Below, one piece after another: positions 25,901 to 37,800 of a DNA stretch of 64,000 nucleotides. This DNA comes from Sarcocystis neurona (Eukaryota; Apicomplexa; Conoidasida; Eucoccidiorida; Sarcocystidae). Every line of letters starts with the position of its first letter. The first letter of the stretch is position 1. The stretch lies in NCBI GenBank assembly GCA_000727475.1, contig KL647289.1:163070-227069 (forward strand), given 5' to 3'. A model generated the notes under the pieces. That model saw only the letters and a program-made list of their open reading frames with translations, was not told where the DNA came from and made no database searches. A program made the translations under genes and the position numbers.

Positions 25901-28900
25901 AAGACTGCGTCCTCTATGTCCAGGGGCATGTACGAAGAACTTTTTTGTCGTTGTTTTACAGAGTTGCCCCTCAGGCGGTGAAGAATGTTGTTTGTCTACA
26001 CGTTGCTCAAGAAAGAGAAAAAGATAGAGCAGGAAGAAGAGAGAGACAGAGGAAGAGGAGAAAGTGAACAAGGAAAAGGAAACGAAGACGTAGATGAATA
26101 AAAGCAGAACAGAACAAAGATGTGTGTGCGTCCCTTAGTTATTGTTTCCCTTGTTCGGATCCCCACTTCCTTTTGTCCCCTTTTTTCTTCTCTCTCTCTA
26201 TCTGTCTCTCTTTGCTGTCGACCTGAGTTTCTTTTACCTGTTCACCAGACAGACGACTTCCTTACTTCGAGAATAATTTCTGGGTCCGTCCCTGGCTCAA
26301 TATCTGCGCCGTACATGCATCTGACGAGCTGCTGCACAACAACCCATCTCTGCTGAAACTCGATCCTTCTTGCGTTGTCGGCATCGCAGAAAAGTCTCTT
26401 GAAATACTCACTGCAGGCTGCAAGGACGCACCTGTGCGCCTTGAGCTCCTGCGAAGGCAGAAGGAAGAAAAGGAAAGGGAGAGCAAGTAGAAGAGGAGTG
26501 CAGGCGGAGAAGACAGAAGAGCAGAGGAAGGAAGAACAGAAAAAAAGTGGAGAGAAAAGGGTGGATGACAGCGTACAAAGACGGAGGACGCGTTTCGTTC
26601 GGGAAGAGAGGGAAGAAAGAGCAGAAGAGCGTGGAAAAACGAATAGCGGAAGAAACTGAGAAACCACACACACGTACACACACGCGCACACAAGGAGAAG
26701 AATTCGAAAGAACGCAAAAGATCGGGAGACTAAGAAGCCACACACGCATACACAAACGAGCAGACCCAGGGATAGAAGAAAACGTCATTCGCAGGGGGGA
26801 AGGGAGACAGAGGGACAGAAAGACAGAGACGAAGGGACAAGACTAAAGCGAGAAATAAAAAGAGGAAAGCCAGCAGGCAAGGAAGAAAACACGGAAACCA
26901 ACAGGAAGATGGAAAGAAAGGGGGGAACGGCGCCTCGCAGACGCAGGATAAAAAGATCCAGCAGAAGGACCACGGAAACAAAAGGTGAACGGAAAGTGGG
27001 AAGGACCTCTGTGCAGCAACACATCTCCTTTGCAAGCTGTCCTTGCAAAAGAGAAGACGAAGAAGAGGGAAAAGGAAAGACAACGAGAAAGGAAGAAGAA
27101 GAAAAAAAAAGTGCAAATGGTGGGAAAGACAACAAGCAACATGGGAAAAGCAGAAAAGTCAGACGACGGAGAGTCGAAGAAGACAGTGAAGCAGATGAAG
27201 GCAAGCAAGAGAAAGAAGACGGAAGGACGGGGGGGTCACTTTCTTTGAAAATTTCGACATTCTACGGGAAAAGAAAAAAGCAAGTTCGACGTAGAGATGG
27301 GTCCAGTGCCTGACTTCAGCAGGAAGGCAGCTGCGCTGCAGACATCTCTGCGCCTTCTACATCTGTTCTTCCTTAATAAATCACATCGGTGCAACACCGT
27401 CACCGGTACATGTGTGCCGGAGAGACAGATGGCGTGAGAAGCGGAGTCTGAACCTGCCTGCAGGTACGTACATATGTGTCCGTGTAGGCACCTGCTGGCT
27501 TCTACAATTCTGTAGACATCTCTAAAAATCTGTAAGGAGACAGACGGCCAGCAAGTTAGAAGAGAAAAAAGAAAGAGAAAAGGAAAAAGGCGTTGTCGGA
27601 AAAAAGAGGGCACTGTCGAGCACGGCAGAAGCAGACCACCACCGTCTTCTCACCAGCACCCCAAATACAAACCCATCCCACGGAGAACAATATATTCAAG
27701 AGCAAGAGAGAGGAAGAGCAAATTATATATATATATATATACATACATGTTGTATGTCCATACATGTATGGAAGTCCTGTGGACTTTGCTTCGTGAACGT
27801 GCGGTGACAAACACGACGTTCGTACAGGTGTATGGACACCGTCTTACACACTTTCGTAAAGAGGCTGCAGTTGTGGATCCTGGCAAGTTGATGAACATTT
27901 AATAAGTAGCACAAGAGAAAGGACAGGCTTGACGGGACGTCTCTGCGGATGGAAGCACGCTTCGCGAAACAAGTAGAGAGCGAGAAACAGAGAGCGACAC
28001 AGGGAGAACGGAAAAGAGAGATATAGCCACGGACACAAACAGAGGTAGACAGACGAATAACCTGATATATAGCAACTTCGAGAGACGCAGGATTGAATTT
28101 TCTGGGACGAACCCCTGACCATTTTGGAACAAAAACGCGAAAAAAGGAATGCATAGGACGCAACGTCCAAGAGAAAATTCAACCTCACCCGCTCTCGACT
28201 AATGCAGCCAGCGACTTTCTCCCAGGGAGGCCAGTGAAGCCACCCACTGAACTCTCACTTTTGAACAAAAACGTAAACATTCCTTACTCGAACACCACGA
28301 GCTCATGAACGGTCTGTGCATATACACGCGTATCTAAGTAGTCGTCTGTTATCGGTTGACTGTTCTCGATGTCGACATACATACGTTATGAGCCTTTGTG
28401 TAAAGACACACACACATATACATGCGCACGCCCGCGTACAGATATTCTATGTATAGGATATATATATGTCTGTGTACTTATTTTTATCGGGCCATACGGG
28501 ACAATAACATCACTTGCGTGGGTAGATTCACTAGGACGCGGTGTGAAGCAAATTTCTTCTTCCTCTCAATGTTTCCCTTTGCGTACGTGCTTTGTTGTGT
28601 GCGTATGTATGTATGTGTACGCAGTCGGTAAAAGTCTTGTAAATTATTACATGAGTGTGTGCATAGCTTCCGTGAACCTCTGAACATAAACGTAGTCATT
28701 AAGAAGAGTCCAGTGTGGATGTGATTCATGCAGAAAAATGCGAACGTATTCTTTACTGTTGTCATATTTTACAGGCGTGTGTCCTTACAGTGTTTTGTAC
28801 GTACATCGGAGAGAAGTAAAGCTGAAGGATAGGGAATTTTCTCTCAAAAAAGGTAGCCTCGTCATCAGCTGGCTGAACATATCCACTTGTTTTTCTACAC

Positions 28901-30723
28901 AAGTCAGAGAGGAAGGATGTGTCTCACTTAACTGGGACTCACGAGGTTCTTTAAAGATTAACTCCTTTTACTCACACTCAGGCGGGCGAAAGGCACTACT
29001 GCTACTGGTAAAATCATTCTAACTATCATTACGACTAGTATATATCATAAGTACCGTTATTGCTACCATTCATATTAGTAATATTCTTGGTGTTATCACT
29101 ACTTTTACTATTATCGTTATTATTATTAATGTCAGCACCATTACTGTCACATATATGACTAAACCATTATAATCATTAGCGTTGTTATTGCTCGTATGGT
29201 GATTGCTATTATTATTACAAAGCACTATCGTGTTTGTTAGAGCTCCTGTTATCGTCATCACCATTACCATTGTTGACATTTGTATTATTACTACTCGTAT
29301 TTCCTTCCCAGTGTTTTGAAGTGCCATTACTGCCAGTAGTAGTACTAATATTACTCGTTCTACTACTACTTTTACGCAGTGGTTACGAGTGTGATTTTTA
29401 CTCTTTAATGGTGCTAGCTTTAATACGCTCTATTCGCTAAAACTAAGGTATTTTATCGTCCAACTCATATTATTCTATTCGTGTGGAGAGTAGTGTTGCG
29501 GAAACCGGTACCATTGCGAGCAACGGTAGTTTTTGTCATTCTGCTGTTGCAAGGGTCCTTCATCCTTAAGGCTAGAGAAGGACGTAGTTCGTCCTTAATG
29601 CTACATAAAGACGCCGTATGTTGGTGGAAGGACTCCGCACGGCTAACGTACATATCCCTTTTCGTGTGGCTGCTGCAGCAGCCAGAAACCCTTTGAAGAG
29701 GCGAACCAGATTCTCTTTGTGTGGAAAAATTGTAATGGAGACATAAGGTGTCTATTGACCGACATCGTCCTAGCCTGCAAGAAAGATTTCACTACCAAGT
29801 GTGGATCTCTTTTGCAGGAAATGCCTTCTTTCTCCACAGGAGAAGATTTGTTTTCATTCGAAAAACAGCGACAATCTGCTCTCTACAAGGACGTGGCAGA
29901 ACTGAGTGAAAAAGAGGGCTGCGCTTTTCAACGCTGCGCGGATGCTACCCGCTGTCGAATATCAACGGTGTCGGGTAATGTGTCTGAGTTATATTCCTTC
30001 CGGTTCACACAAATAGGACACAGGCTGTATTCAACGGCACATCTATTCCAACCTGTTTACAGTTGCTTTTTCGTCCGTATATCATAGATTTCCCGATGTG
30101 CCGCCGTTGATCGCTGCTGACTCGCGTTGCGTGTGTGTACCACCTAGTCTGAGACCGATGACACCAACGAAGAGCAGCTCTAGACTCATAGTTCTTCATG
30201 AAAAAAACAGCGAGTATTTTATGCCTTTGCACATCTGGGAGGGATGTCGAATCTGGCTTTTTCTTCTCATTCAAAGGTAAGCATTACCTATGACTCAATC
30301 AGTAACAGCTCTAACAGTTCGCCCTGTGTCTTCCCTTGGATTCTACGGTGGATGCTTCGGCGAACAGCACACACTCAAGCTATATTGTATGCAAACAATC
30401 TGCACTACGCTGTAGCGGTTCTGCCGTCGCTGCGAAGTATGAATTCTTTCGAAGCTCGTACACCCTTGATGTCGTTGTGCTTACGAAGAGTACGGCGCGG
30501 AATGTCATGGAATTGCCTAGAAACGACTTACTTTGTTTTCTGCGATGATTGTGACATCGAAAAGAGGCTGGAACGCGGAGTCTGTGAGCAGCGACTGTAT
30601 GCTTTTTTGAAACGCACGTAAGCGAGAAAGAGGATTGGACTGCTTAGGCTGGCGGGACGACAGTAACGCCGATCCGTCCACACCAGACGATACAATTACT
30701 CCTGCGCTTTGAGGATGCATCAT
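19982..30723 (-). CDS. BTB-BACK-MATH-like protein, probable CUL3 adaptor
   Basis: Six exons join in phase on the minus strand: 30723-30532 (start MMHPQSAGVI, donor AAA|GTAAGT), 26448-26266 (acceptor TTCGCAG, donor GAA|GTAAGT), 24865-24418, 22696-22580, 21315-21212 and 20084-19982, giving about 382 residues. Residues 51-135 form a BTB/POZ fold: FQPLFDVTIIAENK, then ELKAHRCVLAACSEYFKRLF, then QQLVRCMYGADIEPGTDPEI and ILEVLAEARNLEVH. Residues 140-250 form a BACK helical domain (CARVLTHVEVAHHRELSRQV, CGYIVKRFSDVV). Residues 278-382 look like a MATH/TRAF sheet (YQWKISNL, VGTYFDWSVRLDP, VRIVYEAAL, VDLHWSTTLP). BTB-BACK proteins usually dimerise and bind cullin-3, presenting substrates through a second domain, here the MATH-like one. 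The C-terminus after 19982 is unresolved: a TAG is reachable at 19926, or a further exon may lie near 19130. Intron 1 is about 4.1 kb. The BTB and BACK calls are strong; the MATH call is moderate. Confidence 0.82.
22201..22292 (+). CDS. Possible plus-strand exon inside the BTB gene intron
   Basis: After the acceptor CTCTGTGTGGCAG with a T/C-rich tract, the plus strand reads VCDTFDSKLQIDHISCILAE, then EPFFRLLEGPRG, ending at a CGAG|GTAGTG donor. It lies within the minus-strand intron between 22580 and 21315. No partner exon is secure; a plus frame around 21222-21290 (KLRSGEALDACGLPRIS) could join in phase 0 but overlaps a better minus-strand exon. It may be antisense, nested or chance. Confidence 0.2.
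22800..27290 (+). repeat. Polypurine intron tracts of the BTB gene
   Basis: Long A/G-rich runs on the plus strand occupy about 22800-23270, 24950-25440 and 26000-27290, separated by exons and by a TA/TG microsatellite patch (23620-23860). Because the gene is on the minus strand, its introns are pyrimidine-rich in the sense direction. They open spurious Ser/Leu/Phe-rich frames on the minus strand and Arg/Lys/Glu-rich frames on the plus strand. Confidence 0.75.
29020..29385. repeat. Degenerate ATT/ACT trinucleotide island
   Basis: About 360 bp are built from ATT, ACT, ATC, GTT and similar triplets (for example TATTATTATTA, ACTACTACT), AT-rich and out of keeping with the CAG/CTG class. The minus-strand frame 29070-29327 shows clusters such as NNNSNHHTSNNNANDYNG. 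It lies in intron 1 of the BTB gene, inside the otherwise repeat-poor segment. Confidence 0.7.
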
Positions 30724-33700
30724 AGCGGCAGTAACGCAAGGGAAGATCTGAGAATAGGACACTCGTGTTGGGCTATCTCTTCCCAAGAATAATGCGTTTC
30801 TAACTGAAAGCACGTGCAGGCTCCTCCAGTCTTGTAGGAATACACGTAGCCGAACAAACTTAGAAAAGTAGAGAAGGACGAGTTCACCAAAGTAGTTCTC
30901 GATGAACGGAACGTAAAAATGTAGGGAACCAGTTGCCGTAGAGGTTTTTTAACGGTGCGGAGTACGACAGCTGTAAGAAAAGCTGAAATTTCACCGCCGC
31001 AGCATCACTGGTTGCACGCACGAACAGTGTTGTTAAAATCAGAGGGAACGCACGGTTGTCGTCGCGTCGAATAGATACAGGGGGAAAGGCGTAATGGAGT
31101 AGAAGGAAGAGGGAAGCTCCAGCGCAGGTGGGAATTCCCGGGTTGAGCGCTGTTGTGCGACCAAATGAAACTCAGAACGCGGTTGGGATAAGAGACAGGG
31201 AACGGGGACAACATATGTAAAATGTATTATTCTCTCTCCGTGCCCGTGCTAAGTTTCCCGGATATGGAAGGTTAAAGTAGTAAATACACTACGTGCGAGG
31301 GTGTAAATTGTAGGTGAAGAGCAGACCACAAAAACTGCGCTTGTAGTCGCTCTGACGTATACCCTCGGCTCGAGCTGGCAGACTTTTCACGAGTGTGGGA
31401 GTTGGAATCAGAACAGTACACTTCAGCGTGGAGAGCGGGATCAGAGAAATAGTGGAAAACGCCAAGTTCTTTGCTTGGCCCAGCGACAAACTGGGTTTTC
31501 CCACTATTACGTTGGTGACCTCACGCATTCACGATGGCAACAGACCCTTCGACCGAACAGAGTGACGAAGTAGTCACACCCAGTCGTTTGTGCCACTTTC
31601 GGGACACGTGATGTTTTCGGCACAGGGAAACTGGGTAGTGGAAGCACGAATCAGATGCGTGCTTGAACACACAGACGTTGTAGCTGATCTTCGAAAAGTA
31701 AACACATGCAGGTACATCATTGTAGATGTATGCTGCCGTTAAAAGCTACAGTAAGATCCTAATGAAGATTTTTCTTTCAACCTGTGTTCGTGATGATGGT
31801 CGCAAGTGTGTCTGTCTTAGCGTGATGCCTGTCACTAGCTGATACGAATATACCACTCCGTTCGCCTTTTTTCCGGGGAACTAGAGCAGTGCAGAGTAAC
31901 ACGCCAGCAATGTTTCACTGGCAAATACTCAGACGGTCACTGGGGGTATTCTTCACTTGCGAACGACGCACCCCACGTAACGTATTAGTTGAACACTGGA
32001 AAGCTTTCGCTGACCCTAGAAACTACAAATACTTCACGTGCAAAAAAGTGTTTGCTGAACAGCTCCAAACCACAGACCACCAATGTGGAGGCGGAAAGTT
32101 GTTTTGGGGTCATCCGGAAACGAGTACGAAGACGTGAAACTGGGTCACTTGTGATCCTTTGAACGCACAAGCGAACGACCACGGGACAAAGAGGTCCAGT
32201 ATATTGACAGTCTGATGACCTTAACCTTGATATTACAGGGAAAGGCACAGATGGCAGCAGCTCACACGTGGAATGTGGGGCTGTCCTCTCACGCACTCAG
32301 CAGACTGTCGCAAATCGTGGTCAATTCTTGCTCCGCGTTGGTCAATGTTCCTGCTCTGCTCTTTAGTAAAAAAGTCTCCTCCGTATTTAAACGCACACGT
32401 ATTAGGTAGGGCTTGCTGTTGATCGGCAAAAACGAAGGGCTTATTGAAACAGAGATGATCTTCTGTTGTTTTGTCAGTGAGCGTGTCTCAGCTGGCATGC
32501 ACGCCTTTGTCAGCCTTTGAGGAAAGCAAGCTGAAGTCACGGCCTTAAGAGCTGTTCTCATAAGAAACGTAAACAGTTTGAACTGTATGAAGTATAGTTT
32601 TATACGTCCGCTCTTTACAGTTCTGCTTTTGCACAGCTTCCAACCCACATATTGTTGCATCATAACCGTTCCGAGACTAGCCACTCCTAGAGAAAGTGCG
32701 GAGCGGAAACCTTTAGCATGAACGGAAGTTATTGACTTACTACGCTGCCATGCAGTGAGTGTACGTCGTTTCCGAAATCGGACGTCTGTAGGCACGTATC
32801 ACGTAAGTGATACATTTCGTTGTCCCGGCGTGCCTTTGCGGGCAAGGTGAGGACTCAGAAACTGTTGCAAGCTGTACGCGACAGTGTTGTCGCACCGTGG
32901 AAAAGTACTTCCTTATGACATATGAAAAAGTTCGTGAATAGTGAGAGTTATCATGTGTGTGTCGACCGTAAAGTAACGCCGTAACAACGCATTTCAAAAC
33001 CGCCTAGGCTGGCGGGTCACAGGTCAGCGACTGTCCATTCGAGACGTTTTCTTCAATAATAATCAGCGAAGAGAAAAACCTCACTCTTTTTTTATCTCCA
33101 CGGCACGTACTTAACTGCTAGAATACGCTCACACCTTCCACATGATTACGGGGGCCGCGCATGGGGGTCTGCTAATATGGACTACTTGAACACCCGTTCT
33201 GCTGCGTGACGTGCCAGACAGCGAGGACTTAGAAAAAACTGTGAAGAAGGCAAATAGGAACATACTAAAATTCACAGATGAAGCAGGAAAGACGTTACTC
33301 TGTGACCGTCGACGAAAGAGGCAAGAAGTCGCTTGTCATGTTTTCATAAACATGTGCCACACCAGGGGTTAATGAACTGTGGTCAAGGGAGATAGAAAAC
33401 GACTAAGTTTTGCGGCTGAAGGAGGTAAGATGTCGCGCTGTGGTCATCGACGAAAGAAGCAAGTAGTCGTTCTGCGGTGCTATGGGCAAAACGAGCCACA
33501 CTGACCCCAGCACGTTGCTGACAAAATTAGGTCACCAAGGACAGGAAAGAATGCGATCGTTCCCATCCTCTGAACATAATTTACTTTTACTTTCTGCAGT
33601 GTCCACACGCTGAAGTCAGCCGGCAGACGACTCAGGTTCTTTGCTCGCTGAAAACTCTTCCCTGCACTTCTCTAGCCAGAGGTGAAAAAGGGTTTTCTAC

Positions 33701-34765
33701 TACATTTCTGTACTCCAGTTTGCAGGGAGCCAACGACGTGAAAGGCCGATGGTCGTGTGGCAGGTGCTAGAAGGTACCGGCTTGCACTTGTGGAGCAGAA
33801 GGGCAAACACGTAGGGAAAGAGAAGACCTCGATACCAGTGCGTCTTGACAGCCGCAGAATGCCGCTTGTCTCTATCCGTATTTATGTTTGTGAATTCAGC
33901 TTATGCGTGTAAGTACATACGGGAATATTAGAAGTGGAAAATCAAGCAACACCCCTGGCAGGCACTTCAACCGTCCACGAAGTTCCACTTTATAGACGCC
34001 GGTGCTGCACTGCGTTTCGATACTTGCGTGACAGTTGCCTGTTTTCAACAAGTGAGTCCTTTTAAAAGTCTGTGAGTTTGGCTAGAAGATGAGCAGAAGA
34101 CTCATCGAAAAAAGTAGCCTTTCACAAAGCCTTGGTAACACTCGACCGGCTCCAGTCATACACTCTCTGCTGCATAAACACAGAGAGGGCTCCGACTCAC
34201 AAATTACGCAGGGAAAAAGCATATCGGATACGCCTAAGGTATGCTACAAATCAGTCTTCAAAACAAGCAGTAGAAAGTGGTGGACGGTGAAGCCAGTGTA
34301 TACGTAGGGCACCACAGCGTACATTTATATTCTGTCGAGAATATCCGACTGCACACTCCACATGAAACTCATCAGAAGTAGCCTAGAGAAACCTTGTTTG
34401 CAAGCTTCAAGTATCGTTCCGCTGGCAACTTTACCAGAATCCGTCCTCGTAGTGCCCTTCCTTTTTGCCACATGAAGATGAGGACACATAAATGCGTTTC
34501 AGCTGCCTTTTTTTGGACTTACAGATTGACCCGTATGCTCAAGCGCTATTGGACGTTTACGTATGCACTTGCTCTCTCCATGACCCGTTAGACTGACGCG
34601 TATGCACATGCGCGATTGGACGTTTGCATATGCGTTTGCTTTTCCGTGACCACGTAGACTCTACGAAAGCGGCGGGGAACCCTTGTGGGCTGAAAAGCTC
34701 GGTTGATGCTCATTTGTACATGTGGATACAATTTTACAAGGATACACTCATAGACGGATCGACAC

Positions 34766-34807
<42 letters not shown>

Positions 34808-37800
34808 GCCTTCATCCATCTGTGACCGCGTCGCAAGATACGACCAACAATTTTTCATGTGCGTCAACGTAGTCCAACACATCTGCACAGCACGCTAGTC
34901 ACGAAAGGCTACGGCCTGTGAAAGAGGAGCATACACACACATATTACAGACAGGCAAACCAAGTATTTGAGGGTATGCCTGTTCCCAGAGACTACGAAAA
35001 ACTGAAAACCGAAAGTGCACTGCTCTACAAGAGGTTACACAGAATCACAGACGAAATAGACGTGTAGACCTAGAGGCACAAATGGCGTTTACCGCTCTTG
35101 TGCAGCTGTAGTAGCAAACAACTGCACCAACAGTTTCCCGCCGCAGCAAGGAAAAATGCTTCTATACTTCGTTGAGTCACTCAAGCGACTGGATAATACT
35201 GCAGGACGCGGAAACACCACCCAGAAAAAGCACCTCATACACCAATCAAAGCAGAGGCCTACCGACGTCGCTCGTTTCCGCATTTCGCCCGCCTAGCGGG
35301 GATTGTGTACTTTTACTTCTAATGGGCAGGAAACGAAGAATGCCAATAGAAGCGGACTATTGTGTACGCTGTGTACAAAATGGCCTGCGACGTGATGAAG
35401 AAAGTCTTCTTGTCCTTTGTATACACACATGCGTACGTGCGCGTGCGTATATGGATGAACGTGCAGCAACGTATGCTTTCATACTAGTTATTGATGTATA
35501 CAAGCGTACAGAGATGGGTAACTCCGTATGTACAGGAATACCTATGTACAAACACACGGGTGAGCTTAGACCTTACTTCGTGTGTGGAGTCGAACCTTGC
35601 CTCGATCTTCAGTATGAAAGTGCTTGCCATCAGTAGAGAATGTAAAAAAAAAGGTGTTCAAAGGCGATACGGACAACAAAGCGCACATCGGGTTTGAAAA
35701 CCCTCACTCGAACAAACGTACTACATGAGAAGTCACTAGGTGAACAGCCTTTGAAGAGGAAACGCCGACTCATGTAAATGTATTCCTTGCGGCGTACATG
35801 GAGTATACCACGCAAGAACGTATGTTGAGGCGGACGAATACCATGGCTTGACACTGTCTTATTACGGCGAGCCAGAAGGTCGCTAGAAAGCGACCTTCTA
35901 GCGACGTAAAATTTCAAAGGCACCTAATACCGATTGAGCGCGATAGCCGCACATGTGGGTCACAAGAAGTAAGCCTTCAGTGTACACCGTGGCTCTATTC
36001 GGGTGTGAGTATACACGCTTAGTGTCTCGACTGCAGGCTCCCGACGTCGGTTTTCCGCGCGAAATCCCTCAGGATTTATGGAGTCGACGGGTAGGAACAT
36101 TGTTGCAGGTGGGCCTTGTAAGTAGCCACTGCAGAACGACAGTGAAACAGCGCGATTTTCTTGTTGGTAGACACCTTGCGGATCACGTTTGTGTAGTACT
36201 GACAGGACCATGAAAATTTTCCTGAGGGATTTGTGCCCGTGACCACAACTAGCAAGCCGCCATTGCGAGGAAGTGAATGCACATGGTTCTGTATACAAAC
36301 AGAGTACGCACCTGTAAGGATTGACATATATATGTGAGTGTACGCGCTTCTCCACACATTCATGCATGTATACACATACATTCAAAGTCATAAGCCGGGA
36401 GTTCCGAAATAATAAACTGTTGCGTCTGTGCACAGGGGGACGTGTCTCAAATCAGAATGTCCGTCGAGAGTCTGTACCGCAGCAAAATAGGGGCTTATGC
36501 AGTGGTTGCTTATCTCAACACTTTAATTGGCCGTCTGCATTGCAAATGTACGGACTTGCCGTAGCATTCAGGCACCAAGTGAATCACGCTCCTTTCTAGT
36601 TCCGGATGCGCCTGAACATGTGATTACCTCATAAGAGATTACTCAGTTGTGTAGTTCTCCTGTCTACTTTTATGTGTCAGTAGTAAAAAGCACATGCATT
36701 ACCGCATCGCACACACTGTACAGACGAGCCGTAAAACCCATACTCAAAGATAAAAGCGCGGAAAGGCTACGTTTTAGGTTCCCCTGTGCCTACAAACGAG
36801 TGTGCCCATGTAAAGACGTATGTTATTCTTCGTGTCTGCTTGGCTGCACGTATGTGTGTCCAAGTAGAATTGCTTTCCGTACACATGTGATGGATGATTT
36901 TGTGCTTGGGTTCGGTGGACAACGTTTTTGAGACACAGCGGTGTAGACGCCGGAACTGACAGGAACAACCGTACACGTAGAACAAGTACGGACCGAGGCT
37001 TTCAGCATCCGCCTTTGCACTGGAGGATTAGTCCGTAGTCTGTGCCAGCGTTCCGCCCTGAATCACGTCTGCCTGCACGTGCGCCACTGCGCTACTTCCT
37101 GATGTCGCCGCAATTGCAAGAATGTACAGATACTTACACCCACGGAAGGATGTGCGCGCTGTTATACACGACGCACGCACCTACCTGCATATCCCTCAAC
37201 AAATACACAGCTCCCCATATCCTTTGCTACTCGAAGATGTATATATAATCGAACACACACGAACATCTATGCTCTGCATGTATCCGTGCAGGTATATCTT
37301 TGCGCACTGGTGAATGCACGTCTTAAGGTGGCAAACGACAGCCATGCGCATATTGCACACATCTGTCGGGAAGTAGAAACCAATGACGGAGAAGCTGCAG
37401 TGTGCTGAAAACTGGGAGTGGCCTGTCTTGAGCGCAGAGAGGGCAGTTCACACACCCTCATCAATTTTTGCGCGATAGGCTACGGGAGGGGACACCCGTC
37501 TGCCGACGGCCCGGTCGCTTGTGGGTTTTTTACTGCTTCATCAGGAAAGAGAAGGGTTCAACATTTACCCATTTTTAGATTACAGGCATGCCTGTGGGTG
37601 CCGTGAGTCCATGTGTGTTGCTATTTCCGTTACACTATTCTCCAAAGAACTGCCTCTTCTGGTTACCAGGAACTTCTTGTTCGCGTAAGCGATCTCCCTT
37701 ATATAAAGACATTTTGAGAGAAGGGATTTTAAAGGGAGTTCCCACTCAGCGTTGATCAGGAAGAATTTTCTCGTACTTAGGCGGAACCGTTCAGGCACGC

